From: Ferruginibacter yonginensis
GTDB taxonomy: Bacteria > Bacteroidota > Bacteroidia > Chitinophagales > Chitinophagaceae
DNA: 64,000 nucleotides
Assembly (NCBI RefSeq): GCF_042651465.1
Contig: NZ_JBHSCZ010000002.1
Coordinates: 372,001-436,000 of the forward strand
Reading direction: 5' to 3'
The position numbers and the translations under genes were made by a program. The notes under the pieces were generated by a model that ran no database searches, was not told the origin of the DNA, and was given only the letters and a program-made list of their open reading frames with translations. Below are positions 32,223-40,610 of the stretch, piece by piece (the stretch's first letter is position 1; each line of letters opens with the position of its first letter).

Positions 32223-33260
32223 TAGCACCGTAATAGTATGTTCACTTAATGCGGTTAAATACCCAATGGGTTTTGTAAAAGCGCTGAGGTTATAATCGTT
32301 TAAAATATTTATCACAGCATCAACAGCCTCTTTTTTTACAGCTATTAACAAACCACCACTTGTTTGAGGGTCTGCTAAAATGGTTTTTTGTACCTCAGTA
32401 ATATTTCCAATTTTATGGCCATAGCTATCCCAGTTTCTATGAGTGCCGCCTGGTACAGCACCTTGTTCAATATAATCAAACAATGCAGGCGTAATAATGG
32501 GCACATCATTAAAATGAATAACAGCACTTACTCCACTGCCTTCGGCCATTTCAGCTAAATGTCCTAACAAACCAAAACCAGTAACATCTGTTATTGCATG
32601 AACACTCTTTAATTTGCCAAGGGCTTCACCAACTTTATTTAGTTGCATCATTTGTTTAGCAGCAATGCCTTCGTGTTCATTTTTTAAAATCGATTTTTTT
32701 TCAGCAGTAGTTAAAATGCCTACACCCAAAGGCTTGGTGAGCAACAACACATCACCCTCTTGTGCTTGGTTATTTTGTTTGATGTTTTCTATAGCAACAA
32801 TACCATTTACAGCCAACCCAAAAATGGGTTCAGGCGAATCAATACTATGGCCGCCAGCCAATGAAATACCAGCTTCTTTACAAATACTACGGCTACCATC
32901 AATAACTTGTTGGGCAACTTCTGGCGATAACTTGTTAATGGGCCAACCCAAAATGGCAATAGCTAGAACAGGCGTACCACCCATAGCGTAAACATCACTA
33001 ATGGCGTTTGCAGATGCGATGCGTCCAAAATTAAAAGGGTCATCAACAATCGGCATAAAAAAATCAGTAGTAGCAATTAACGCTGTGCCATTGCCTAAGT
33101 TTAAAACAGCCGCATCATCTTTACTATGGTTACCCACAATTAAGTTTTTATTATCGGGCATGGCAATGTTGCCTTTTAAAATAGTATCTAACACTTGTGG
33201 TGATATTTTACAACCACAACCAGCACCATGTGAATATTGAGTAAGTTTAATATTGCTCAT
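32220..33260 (-). CDS. selD: Selenide, water dikinase
   Basis: Makes selenophosphate from selenide and ATP. It is 346 residues; the N terminus reads SHGAGCGCKIS with the active-site cysteine at C15 and lysine K18, so this is the Cys rather than the selenocysteine form. Other marks are TTDFFMPIVDDPF, AMGGTPVLA, GGHSIDSPEPIFG and a C-terminal LADPQTSGGLLIA. The start codon lies inside the end of mnmH (14-base overlap), which implies translational coupling. No selA or selB is in the window, so the visible use of selenophosphate is tRNA 2-selenouridine. Confidence 0.97.
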   Translation of the reverse strand: MSNIKLTQYSHGAGCGCKISPQVLDTILKGNIAMPDNKNLIVGNHSKDDAAVLNLGNGTALIATTDFFMPIVDDPFNFGRIASANAISDVYAMGGTPVLAIAILGWPINKLSPEVAQQVIDGSRSICKEAGISLAGGHSIDSPEPIFGLAVNGIVAIENIKQNNQAQEGDVLLLTKPLGVGILTTAEKKSILKNEHEGIAAKQMMQLNKVGEALGKLKSVHAITDVTGFGLLGHLAEMAEGSGVSAVIHFNDVPIITPALFDYIEQGAVPGGTHRNWDSYGHKIGNITEVQKTILADPQTSGGLLIAVKKEAVDAVINILNDYNLSAFTKPIGYLTALSEHTITVL

Positions 33261-34299
33261 GTAATAAATTTTTTAGTAAGATGTAATTTTCGTTGCTATC
33301 AACAGTGTTTGAAGGTATAGTGATGAGCACATCATTAACGTTTGGGCGTTTGTATAATCCTTTAAAATACCATTTATCATAATATTGTAAGAGAATGCGA
33401 AAGCTCTCTTTACAATTATTTTCAACAATAAAATTGATAGCGTTTTTTGTTTCTAACCCTCCCAATCTTTTTTGAATTCGTAAAATAGCTGCAATGAGTT
33501 GGTCTTTAGGGTGTACGCCATAGCATTCAGTTAAATATTGTAAACGCACTTCAAAATCAATATCAAAAAAGAAAACGGTTTGCGACCGCATTTGTGTCCA
33601 TATACCTAAAGGAATTTGCACTTTACCAATACGTTGGCTTTCATCTTCCAAAAAAATAATGGGTTGGGATTTATTGTTTTCGTAAAGTGATGTGGCCAGT
33701 TTATTTTCAAACATTTCTTGCGAAGGTTGTGATGCTTCACCTAATGCACCCAAGGCTGATCCTTTGTGATGTGCCAATGCCTCTAAGTTTATTACTGAAA
33801 AATTAGCGGTTTGTAAGCGTTGCAATAAAAGGGTTTTACCGCTACCAGTATAACCACCAATAATATTGAAACGATAGCTTTGGTTAAACTGTGCAAGTGT
33901 CCAATTTCTAAAAGCCTTGTAGCCGCCAATTAATGTACTTACTTTAAAACCGTATAAATCTAACAACCAGGCAACACCTGCGCTACGCATACCACCCCTC
34001 CAACAATATACGAGTACATTTTTTTTGTTGGGGTACAATGTTTTTATTGCAGTTACGGCATCAATAATTTGGTTCATTTTCGGACCAAAAAAATCCAATC
34101 CTTTTTTAATGGCTACTTCCCTACTTTGTTGTTTATAAGCAGTACCAACCACGGCACGTTCCTCGTTACTAAAAAGTGGAATATTGTATGCATTAGGAAA
34201 ATGTGCATGGGCAAATTCAGCAGGGCTACGAACATCAATAACGATAGCTGTTGTAGTTAATTCAATAAAATCGGCAATGTGTGTTTTTGTAATGGCCAT
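33247..34299 (-). CDS. mnmH: tRNA 2-selenouridine synthase
   Basis: Replaces sulfur by selenium at wobble U34 of tRNAs through a geranylated intermediate. The 350 residues comprise a rhodanese domain with catalytic C99 in VYCWRGGMRS and a P-loop domain (GGYTGSGKT, 148-156). The start was set at the ATG at 34299 (MAITKTHIADF); the frame is open to 34323. It lies upstream of selD with a 14-base overlap, a two-gene selenouridine operon. mnmG, which modifies the same U34, is also in this window. Confidence 0.96.
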   Translation of the reverse strand: MAITKTHIADFIELTTTAIVIDVRSPAEFAHAHFPNAYNIPLFSNEERAVVGTAYKQQSREVAIKKGLDFFGPKMNQIIDAVTAIKTLYPNKKNVLVYCWRGGMRSAGVAWLLDLYGFKVSTLIGGYKAFRNWTLAQFNQSYRFNIIGGYTGSGKTLLLQRLQTANFSVINLEALAHHKGSALGALGEASQPSQEMFENKLATSLYENNKSQPIIFLEDESQRIGKVQIPLGIWTQMRSQTVFFFDIDFEVRLQYLTECYGVHPKDQLIAAILRIQKRLGGLETKNAINFIVENNCKESFRILLQYYDKWYFKGLYKRPNVNDVLITIPSNTVDSNENYILLKNLLHEQY

Positions 34300-34342
34300 A
34301 ATGAACGCATGTAAATGTACCACTAAAATTGCTTTGAATTAG

Positions 34343-34376
34343 GCATAAAAAAACCGCTCATTTTAACAGAGCGGTT
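34343..34376 (-). terminator. Terminator of the lipoprotein msrB
   Basis: AACCGCTC (34352-34359) pairs with GAGCGGTT (34369-34376) around a 9-base loop; on the minus strand a T run follows. It lies 20 bases past the msrB stop. Confidence 0.75.
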
Positions 34377-34395
34377 GCAAAAAAATTAAATGACA

Positions 34396-34914
34396 TTACG
34401 GTGCTTTTACAAACTTAAATGCTGCAGAATTCATACAGTAACGAAGGCCCGTTGGTTTGGGTCCGTCATTAAACACATGGCCCAAATGTAAACCTGTACT
34501 GGTTTCAATGATTTCATCTCTCTCCATACCGTAACTATTATCTTTTACTACGGTTACTTTATTTTTATCGTATGGCGTAAAAAAACTTGGCCAGCCTGTA
34601 CCCGATTCAAATTTAGCATCTGAACTAAATAAGGTATCGCCAGTAGCAGCACTTAAATAAAAACCTTTTTCGTGATTATTGTAATATGGATTATCGAAGG
34701 GACGCTCAGTACCTCTGTTTACCATTATTTCGTACTGGGTGCTGGTTAATATTTTTTTCCATTCAGCATTGGTTTTACCTTTTGGAAAACTTGTTTTTTC
34801 TGCTACTTCTTTTCCTTCTTTTGAAGTAGTAGCTTTTTGCTGTTGCGCTGTGCATGATGCACCAATGATCAATAAACCAATCATTGACATGGCATAATTT
34901 TTAAATGATTTCAT
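34396..34914 (-). CDS. msrB: Peptide-methionine (R)-S-oxide reductase MsrB, lipoprotein form
   Basis: A 172-residue MsrB with an N-terminal lipoprotein signal (MIGLLIIGASCTAQ), so it should repair oxidised proteins in the periplasm. The domain runs from about residue 45 with NRGTERPFDNPY and ESGTGWPSFFTPYD to RYCMNSAAF, where the Cys is catalytic. Neither zinc CxxC pair of the copy at 1-361 is present (TGLHLGHVF follows a Ser/Thr stretch instead), which matches the zinc-less subclass. Two MsrBs in one window probably divide cytoplasmic and envelope work. Confidence 0.93.
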   Translation of the reverse strand: MKSFKNYAMSMIGLLIIGASCTAQQQKATTSKEGKEVAEKTSFPKGKTNAEWKKILTSTQYEIMVNRGTERPFDNPYYNNHEKGFYLSAATGDTLFSSDAKFESGTGWPSFFTPYDKNKVTVVKDNSYGMERDEIIETSTGLHLGHVFNDGPKPTGLRYCMNSAAFKFVKAP

Positions 34915-35006
34915 TGTATTTATTTTTGATATTAAGTTGATGTATTACTTACGTAGAAAATTGCTTTAGCTTACAATAACTAATGTTATAGGTTTGCCAA
35001 AACCAA

Positions 35007-35321
35007 TTATTGTTCAAAGTATAAATGATAATGGTTGCTACATTTTGGGTTAAAGTTACTGTTACAATTTTTACAAATACTGTTACTATTTAAATACTCA
35101 TTTATGGTAAGTTCGGTTTTGCAACTTCCACATAAAATAGCTTTTTCATTAAAACTATTTTTTGGCCAAACGGTGGCAGGGTGTTGCGCCAATAAGTTGT
35201 GGCAAGTAATGCAGGCATAGTATGTATTACAGCAGTGCATTTTAATGGCGATAATATCTAATTCGGAATGATAATGTTCACAACGAGTAGCATCATCAAC
35301 CAACAAACCTTTTACTTCCAT
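35007..35321 (-). CDS. CHY zinc finger protein
   Basis: A 104-residue zinc-binding protein. The CHY-finger pattern is complete: TRCEHYHSELDIIAIKMHCC, YYACITCHNLLAQH, ILCGSCKTELT, SICKNCNSNFNPKCSNHYHLYF, a set of Cys and His pairs that would bind about three zinc ions. Bacterial stand-alone CHY proteins are uncharacterised; nucleic-acid or protein binding is possible. It lies alone between msrB and rho with no evident partner. Confidence 0.9.
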   Translation of the reverse strand: MEVKGLLVDDATRCEHYHSELDIIAIKMHCCNTYYACITCHNLLAQHPATVWPKNSFNEKAILCGSCKTELTINEYLNSNSICKNCNSNFNPKCSNHYHLYFEQ

Positions 35322-35340
35322 ACAAATTTGTTTTAAAAAA

Positions 35341-35367
35341 CAACGCCCCCAAAATTTGGAGGCGTTG
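35341..35367 (-). terminator. Hairpin downstream of rho
   Basis: CAACGCC-CCAAA / TTTGG-GGCGTTG is a long near-perfect stem, 18 bases past the rho stop on the minus strand. The T run is weak. Confidence 0.6.
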
Positions 35368-35384
35368 CGGTGTTGTTATAATGA

Positions 35385-37085
35385 TTAACCATTCATACTG
35401 GTTAAAAACTCTGCGTTGTCTTTAGTGCCTTTCATATTTTTAAGCAATGTGTTCAGTGCTTCTTCTGGGTTCATATCGGCCATGTGTTTACGCAAAATCC
35501 ACATGCGTTGGAAGGTATCTTTATCTAACAATAAATCATCTCTACGAGTTGATGATGATACAATATCAATAGCAGGATAAATACGACGGTTAGATAATTT
35601 ACGCTCTAATTGTAGCTCCATATTACCCGTACCTTTAAACTCTTCAAAAATAACCTCATCCATTTTACTACCAGTATCAACCAAAGCCGTTGCAATGATT
35701 GTTAATGAACCACCGTTTTCAATTTTACGAGCTGCACCAAAAAACTGTTTTGGTTTTTGCATAGCGTTGGCTTCAACACCACCGCTTAATACTTTACCAC
35801 TGCTTGGTGCAACGGTATTATGCGCTCTTGCCAAACGAGTAATAGAGTCTAATAAAATCACTACATCATGCCCACACTCAACCAAACGCTTTGCTTTGTT
35901 TAAAGCAATGGTTGATACTTTTACATGCTTTTCTGCAGGCTCATCAAAAGTTGATGCAATTACTTCGGCTCTTACACTACGCTCCATATCCGTTACCTCT
36001 TCAGGTCGCTCATCTACCAACACAATCATTAAATAACACTCAGGGTGGTTTTCTGCAATAGCATTAGCCAACTCCTTTAATAGCATGGTTTTACCCGTTT
36101 TTGGTTGTGCTACAATAAGGCCACGTTGCCCCTTACCAATTGGTGTAAAAAGGTCCATAATACGAGTGCTATAATGGTCGCTTTTGGTAGTTAAGTTTAA
36201 ACGTTCGTATGGGAACAATGGTGTTAAATAATCAAAAGGAACTCGGTCTCTCACTTCTTCTGGCGATTTACCATTAATGGTGTTCACCTTTAAAAGTGCA
36301 AAGTATTTTTCGCCTTCTTTTGGTGGACGAACAGAGCCCAATACGGTATCGCCAGTTTTTAAACCAAATAATTTTATTTGAGAAGGTGATACGTAAATAT
36401 CATCGGGAGAAGATAAATAGTTGTAATCGCTGCTGCGTAAAAAACCATAACCATCTGGCATCATTTCTAATACGCCTTCGCCTTGTACCACACCATCAAA
36501 TTCAATATTAAAAACGGGTTGTTCTCTTTGTTTAAAATGTGGTTTGTTGTGTTGTTGTGGAGGGGTAGGTTCTTCAATAAAGGTTTCTGGCCCTTGAATT
36601 TCTTCAGCATCAACCGCTTGTAACATTTGTGCAATAGCAGCAGGTATGGTTGTTTGTTCGCTGGTTATTGGCTGTAACTCTTCTTCAATATCAATCGGCG
36701 CTGGCGCTGGTTTATCTTTTCTGATAGGTTTTCTTTCGTTGCCTTCTTGTTTTTTAAATTTTTGAGGGCTTTCTTTTTTTGTTGCAACAGGTTCGGCAAC
36801 AGGTGTTTCGTCTTTAACTACAGTTGCGGCTGTTGCGGCGGTATCAATATCAAGTGTAGCTTGAGTAGCGGCGCTAGCTACAGGGGTGGCTTTTACAATT
36901 CTTTTTCTTTTTGGCTTTTCAGCTTCATTGGTATTAGCGGCTGTGCTCATGTATACTTGTTTATCGGTAATGGCCTTTATAAGGTCAGTTTTATTTAGTT
37001 TTTTGTATTGGTTGATGGAGAGCTGGTCTGCAATATCATGCAGTTCAGGAACGAGTAGCTCGTTTAATTGTGATATATCGTACAT
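35385..37085 (-). CDS. rho: Transcription termination factor Rho with a disordered N-terminal insertion
   Basis: Hexameric RNA-dependent ATPase that releases transcripts. The 566 residues comprise a Rho_N helical domain (1-44, YDISQLNELLVPELHDIADQ), a region of about 145 residues rich in Ala, Pro, Lys, Glu and Gln with no evident fold (45-190), the cold-shock-like RNA-binding domain (GVLEMMPDGYGFLRS, DDIYVSPSQIKLFGLKTGD), and the ATPase domain with Walker A PKTGKTMLLKEL near 329 and VDERPEEVTDMERSV. E. coli Rho is 419 residues, so the insertion explains the excess; long Rho insertions are known in Bacteroidota. Start ATG at 37085. Confidence 0.96.
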   Translation of the reverse strand: MYDISQLNELLVPELHDIADQLSINQYKKLNKTDLIKAITDKQVYMSTAANTNEAEKPKRKRIVKATPVASAATQATLDIDTAATAATVVKDETPVAEPVATKKESPQKFKKQEGNERKPIRKDKPAPAPIDIEEELQPITSEQTTIPAAIAQMLQAVDAEEIQGPETFIEEPTPPQQHNKPHFKQREQPVFNIEFDGVVQGEGVLEMMPDGYGFLRSSDYNYLSSPDDIYVSPSQIKLFGLKTGDTVLGSVRPPKEGEKYFALLKVNTINGKSPEEVRDRVPFDYLTPLFPYERLNLTTKSDHYSTRIMDLFTPIGKGQRGLIVAQPKTGKTMLLKELANAIAENHPECYLMIVLVDERPEEVTDMERSVRAEVIASTFDEPAEKHVKVSTIALNKAKRLVECGHDVVILLDSITRLARAHNTVAPSSGKVLSGGVEANAMQKPKQFFGAARKIENGGSLTIIATALVDTGSKMDEVIFEEFKGTGNMELQLERKLSNRRIYPAIDIVSSSTRRDDLLLDKDTFQRMWILRKHMADMNPEEALNTLLKNMKGTKDNAEFLTSMNG

Positions 37086-37315
37086 AAAAAATCAGCAGTG
37101 CGTTTCAAAAAAAATTCGCTGTTGTTGTGATGAAAATTGTAGTTGATTATTGAAATTTGATTGGAAGGGTTTCCATGCAGAAGCAATGTTACCGGGGTAA
37201 AAATTACCGTTTCCTAAATCAAAAGTAAGGATTATTGATTGAACTGCACAAAAAATAATATTAATATGTTTTAAACGGTATTATTTAGTAATGTAAATGG
37301 GTTATACATTACCGT

Positions 37316-37750
37316 TTACTTAATTAAAAGCTTGTATAACCGCTCTAGTTCAGCTTTTTCGGCAGGGTTTAAAATATTGTTTTTTTTAAAGATAGATTGA
37401 AACAACAACACTCTTTTGTGTTGGGGATATTTTAATAAAATGGCAGCTACCATTTGCCCAACTTGCTCATCTTTAGCTGTAACAATTGAAGCTGATATAG
37501 TAGCTTCTGAACGTTGGGTAACATGCTTCTTTTTTATAATTGCCTCAAGGGTTGCAATTTTTGCAGGTGCAATTTTTTGAATGCGTTGTGCCTTGCCCAA
37601 TAAGCCTTCTAATTGTTTTTTGCTAAGGCTACCTCTTTCAAAATACTGTTGCTGTATACTTTTACAAAAGCCATCATCTGGCTTAGCCGTTAATACAGCA
37701 GCTATCACCTGTGCTATAATATCAATATCGGGATTAATACGGTGTTGCAT
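37316..37750 (-). CDS. Conserved protein of unknown function
   Basis: A 144-residue cytoplasmic protein that I do not recognise. It is almost all helical and lysine-rich (QLEGLLGKAQRIQKIAPAKI, TLEAIIKKKHVTQ), with no signal peptide, cysteine pairs or known motif. The ATG at 37750 (MQHRINPDID) was chosen over a TTG at 37765. It stands alone, 230 bases downstream of rho on the same strand, with no clear terminator between. Confidence 0.65.
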   Translation of the reverse strand: MQHRINPDIDIIAQVIAAVLTAKPDDGFCKSIQQQYFERGSLSKKQLEGLLGKAQRIQKIAPAKIATLEAIIKKKHVTQRSEATISASIVTAKDEQVGQMVAAILLKYPQHKRVLLFQSIFKKNNILNPAEKAELERLYKLLIK

Positions 37751-38053
37751 AGGGTAAAGGTACAACTTAACTTATTTTGAAAACAAAAGCTATCGTATAC
37801 AAAACAGCAAGTCAACATTATTGTTGTCCTGCATTTTGTGCACAATTTAAAGCTGTTTACGGCATTTTATTAGCACATTATCTTCATCAACTTCATATTT
37901 GCCAAAGGTTTTTCTTAGGATATTGGATTTACAAGGGTGCATTTCTATGCAGCCCTTTTTTAATATTAACTGTATTTAAAAGCGATATAATTTTATTTGT
38001 ACTAAATTCATTTACCTCATAAGTGTGATAAGCTATTTTAATATTCAGAAAAA
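37751..38053. other. Intergenic stretch upstream of the histidine kinase
   Basis: A 303-base gap between divergent genes. It contains one short open frame starting with TTG (37777-38022) whose product has no resemblance to a protein family and which I reject. No exact TAnnTTTG element, RNA gene or repeat is visible. Confidence 0.4.
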
Positions 38054-39700
38054 ATGAAGTATTTATTGTTGATAATTTTATTGTGTTTTAACATAATTGC
38101 TTTGTCGCAACGGCCACTGCCAAATAGCCTTCAACTAAAAATTGACACCGCAAAAACACCAGCTACAAAACTAAAAGCGTATATAAAGGCCGGTGATTTT
38201 TATTATGGGTATTACAATCCATTGGGTTATTCAAAAGCATTATCAATGTTTGAAAAAGCCTTGGCTATAGCACAATCCACCAAAGACAGTGTATTGATTG
38301 GGTTAGCCTGCGGCTCAATGGCAGAAGTATATGATGCACTCGGAAAAGACAAATTACCATTGGCTATAAAAAATTATCTAATTTTTTATAAAGCTATGTT
38401 GCGAACAACCGATACGGCCAAAATTTTAAGGAGTATGATGAACGTTGCGGCAACATACAACAAAATGTACCAAGCTGCCGAAGCAAAAATTTGGTTACAA
38501 AAAATTATTCAATTATCAAGCAAATACTCAGTTATAAAAAAGCGCAACCAAGCGTATGTTTTTGTAGCAGAAAATTACATGATGTTAAATGATAGCGCCA
38601 ATGCAAGAAAGTATTTTGAACAGCTTAATTTAAAAAATGATGTAATTGAAAACGATGGTTTAATGTATCGTAATAAATACCGATCAACACAATATTATAT
38701 ACTAGCCAATAAAGGCAATTACAAAGCCGCTTTTATGGCTGCTGATACTGCTTTGCAACAAGGTATGCGCCCTAACGATTCTATGCTAACTTACCAACAA
38801 TTAAGTAGCATTGCAAAACAAGGAGGCTTATATAAAGAGGCCGCTTATTATAAGCAAAAAGAATTAGATGTATATGTAAACATGAGCACCAATGAAGGGC
38901 TTTATGGCATTAATAATAAACTTGTTTTTTCAGAATTGCTTTTGAAAGAAGATAATGCCAAGCTTTCACTAAAAGAGCAACAAACCAAAATAAAATTTTA
39001 TAGCTTATTAGTTATTGGTTCGTTGTTATTAATCATTGTTGCTTTAGCTATCGGTTCCAATATCCGCTCTAAAAGGCAAAATAAAAAACTGGCAGATCAA
39101 ATTGTACAAAATAATTTGTTGTTAAACGAAGTGCACCATCGTGTAAAAAACAACTTACAAATTATAAGCAGCTTTATGCTATTGCAACAATTGAAAAAAG
39201 GCGCCAATAGTGATGAAATCATAAAACAACTACATAGTCGTATACAAGCATTAGCACTGATTCACCAAAAATTATATCAACAAAATAATTACGACTCCAT
39301 TGAATTAAAATCATACTTTGAACAGTTTGTGGCTGAAACCATACAAACCCACCACGATGGAAGCAACGCAATAGCTTTTGATTTAATGATGGAGGAAGTT
39401 TATTTGGTATTAGATATTGTTACACCGCTGGTTTTTATAACCAATGAACTGTTGCTAAATACTATTAAATATGTTGCTACTAAAAAAGATTGTACCATCT
39501 ACATAACGGCTACAAAAATCAACAATCAATTATTATTTACTTACGCTGATAATGGTAAAGGTATAACAGCTACACAGCTTGAAACAGCCACCACTACGGG
39601 GCTTCGTTTGGTAAAACGCCTAGCAAAACAAATGAATGCAAAAATTACAGTTGAACAAAATAAACATCATTTACAATTCTTATTAGTGATACCACTGTAA
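38054..39700 (+). CDS. TPR sensor histidine kinase, HisKA_2 type
   Basis: A 548-residue membrane kinase. Signal peptide MKYLLLIILLCFNIIALSQ, then a periplasmic region of TPR-like helical repeats (FEKALAIAQSTKDSVLIGLA, AAEAKIWLQKIIQLSSKY) to about 310. One membrane helix follows (SLLVIGSLLLIIVALAIGSN). The HisKA_2 dimerisation domain has LLNEVHHRVKNNLQIISSF with the phosphoacceptor His near 361. The ATPase domain has NELLLNTIKYV and ADNGKGI, and a short C terminus. It is followed by a LytTR response regulator 37 bases on, an obvious cognate pair. Its stimulus is unknown. Confidence 0.92.
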   Translation: MKYLLLIILLCFNIIALSQRPLPNSLQLKIDTAKTPATKLKAYIKAGDFYYGYYNPLGYSKALSMFEKALAIAQSTKDSVLIGLACGSMAEVYDALGKDKLPLAIKNYLIFYKAMLRTTDTAKILRSMMNVAATYNKMYQAAEAKIWLQKIIQLSSKYSVIKKRNQAYVFVAENYMMLNDSANARKYFEQLNLKNDVIENDGLMYRNKYRSTQYYILANKGNYKAAFMAADTALQQGMRPNDSMLTYQQLSSIAKQGGLYKEAAYYKQKELDVYVNMSTNEGLYGINNKLVFSELLLKEDNAKLSLKEQQTKIKFYSLLVIGSLLLIIVALAIGSNIRSKRQNKKLADQIVQNNLLLNEVHHRVKNNLQIISSFMLLQQLKKGANSDEIIKQLHSRIQALALIHQKLYQQNNYDSIELKSYFEQFVAETIQTHHDGSNAIAFDLMMEEVYLVLDIVTPLVFITNELLLNTIKYVATKKDCTIYITATKINNQLLFTYADNGKGITATQLETATTTGLRLVKRLAKQMNAKITVEQNKHHLQFLLVIPL

Positions 39701-39737
39701 AAAATAGCTATATTTATTGTGTAGTATTCAAGCAGCT

Positions 39738-40439
39738 ATGAAAGTATTAATTGTTGAGGATGAAGCCATTATTGCGGAAAGTTTGTTCCAAGTTTTATTA
39801 AACCTAGGTTACAAACCATACGAACCATGTAGTACAGGAAAAGAGGCTATACATTTTTTAGAAAATCACCAACCCGATATTGCAATTGTTGATATACATG
39901 TAGGAGCTAGCTACGCCGGTTTTGATGTTGCAGCTAAGTTACAACAAGCCCATATTCCATTTATTTTTTTAACGGCTTTGTACGATAAACAAACACTTGA
40001 GCAGGCGCAACAATATAAGCCTGCTGCATATTTAGTGAAGCCTTTTAGTAAAGAAAATTTATTTGCAACCATTGAGTTGGCGTTGGTACAGCAGCAACAT
40101 GAACGTGAACAATCATTAAACCCACCATCCCAAATTTTTATTAAAAATGGGCCTCAAAGTATTGCGATTAACCCTCAAGATATTACACACCTTGAGGCCA
40201 ACAATAAATACATTGAAGTACATACATCAAACGGTAAAAAGTTTTTAATTAGAGCTACCATGCTTGAGGTATTGGAGCAGTTAGCGATACCAACATTAGT
40301 GCAAGTGCATAAGTCATACGCTATTAATACACATTATATAAAAGCAATTAAATACGATAGTTTATTAGTTCATCAAGTACAAATTCCTATTGGTAGGTCG
40401 TTTCGAAATGGTCTTAAAAAGTTAATTCATATTGTATAG
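39738..40439 (+). CDS. LytTR-type response regulator
   Basis: A 233-residue two-domain regulator. The receiver domain has acidic residues in VEDEA, phosphoacceptor D52 in IAIVDIHVG, FLTALYD, and the conserved lysine in LVKPFSKEN. A LytTR DNA-binding domain covers about 130-233 (DITHLEANNKYIEVHTSNGK, LVQVHKSYAINTHYIKAI). The start is the ATG at 39738 (MKVLIVEDEA); the frame is open from 39717. It pairs with the HisKA_2 kinase just upstream, as is common in Bacteroidota. Target genes are not visible. Confidence 0.93.
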   Translation: MKVLIVEDEAIIAESLFQVLLNLGYKPYEPCSTGKEAIHFLENHQPDIAIVDIHVGASYAGFDVAAKLQQAHIPFIFLTALYDKQTLEQAQQYKPAAYLVKPFSKENLFATIELALVQQQHEREQSLNPPSQIFIKNGPQSIAINPQDITHLEANNKYIEVHTSNGKKFLIRATMLEVLEQLAIPTLVQVHKSYAINTHYIKAIKYDSLLVHQVQIPIGRSFRNGLKKLIHIV

Positions 40440-40610
40440 CTTTAATAAAACTGCACTTACTTGTTGTGTAGGCTAATAATGTTAATTGGCTCACCAATAC
40501 CACACAAAAACCCTAAATTCGTTGCACCAAAAATTCAGAGGAAGCAAGTTGCATGCATACTAACAGTGTGTTGGTTTTTGCCACTTGTATATTATTTAAA
40601 ACACAAACAA

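Noticed and set aside
37777..38022. Open frame of 81 codons upstream of the histidine kinase
   Set aside because: Starts with TTG, encodes a cysteine- and aromatic-rich product with no family resemblance, and lies in a promoter gap.
40461..40610. N-terminal extension of the S46 peptidase
   Set aside because: It would place 50 residues before a clear signal peptide.
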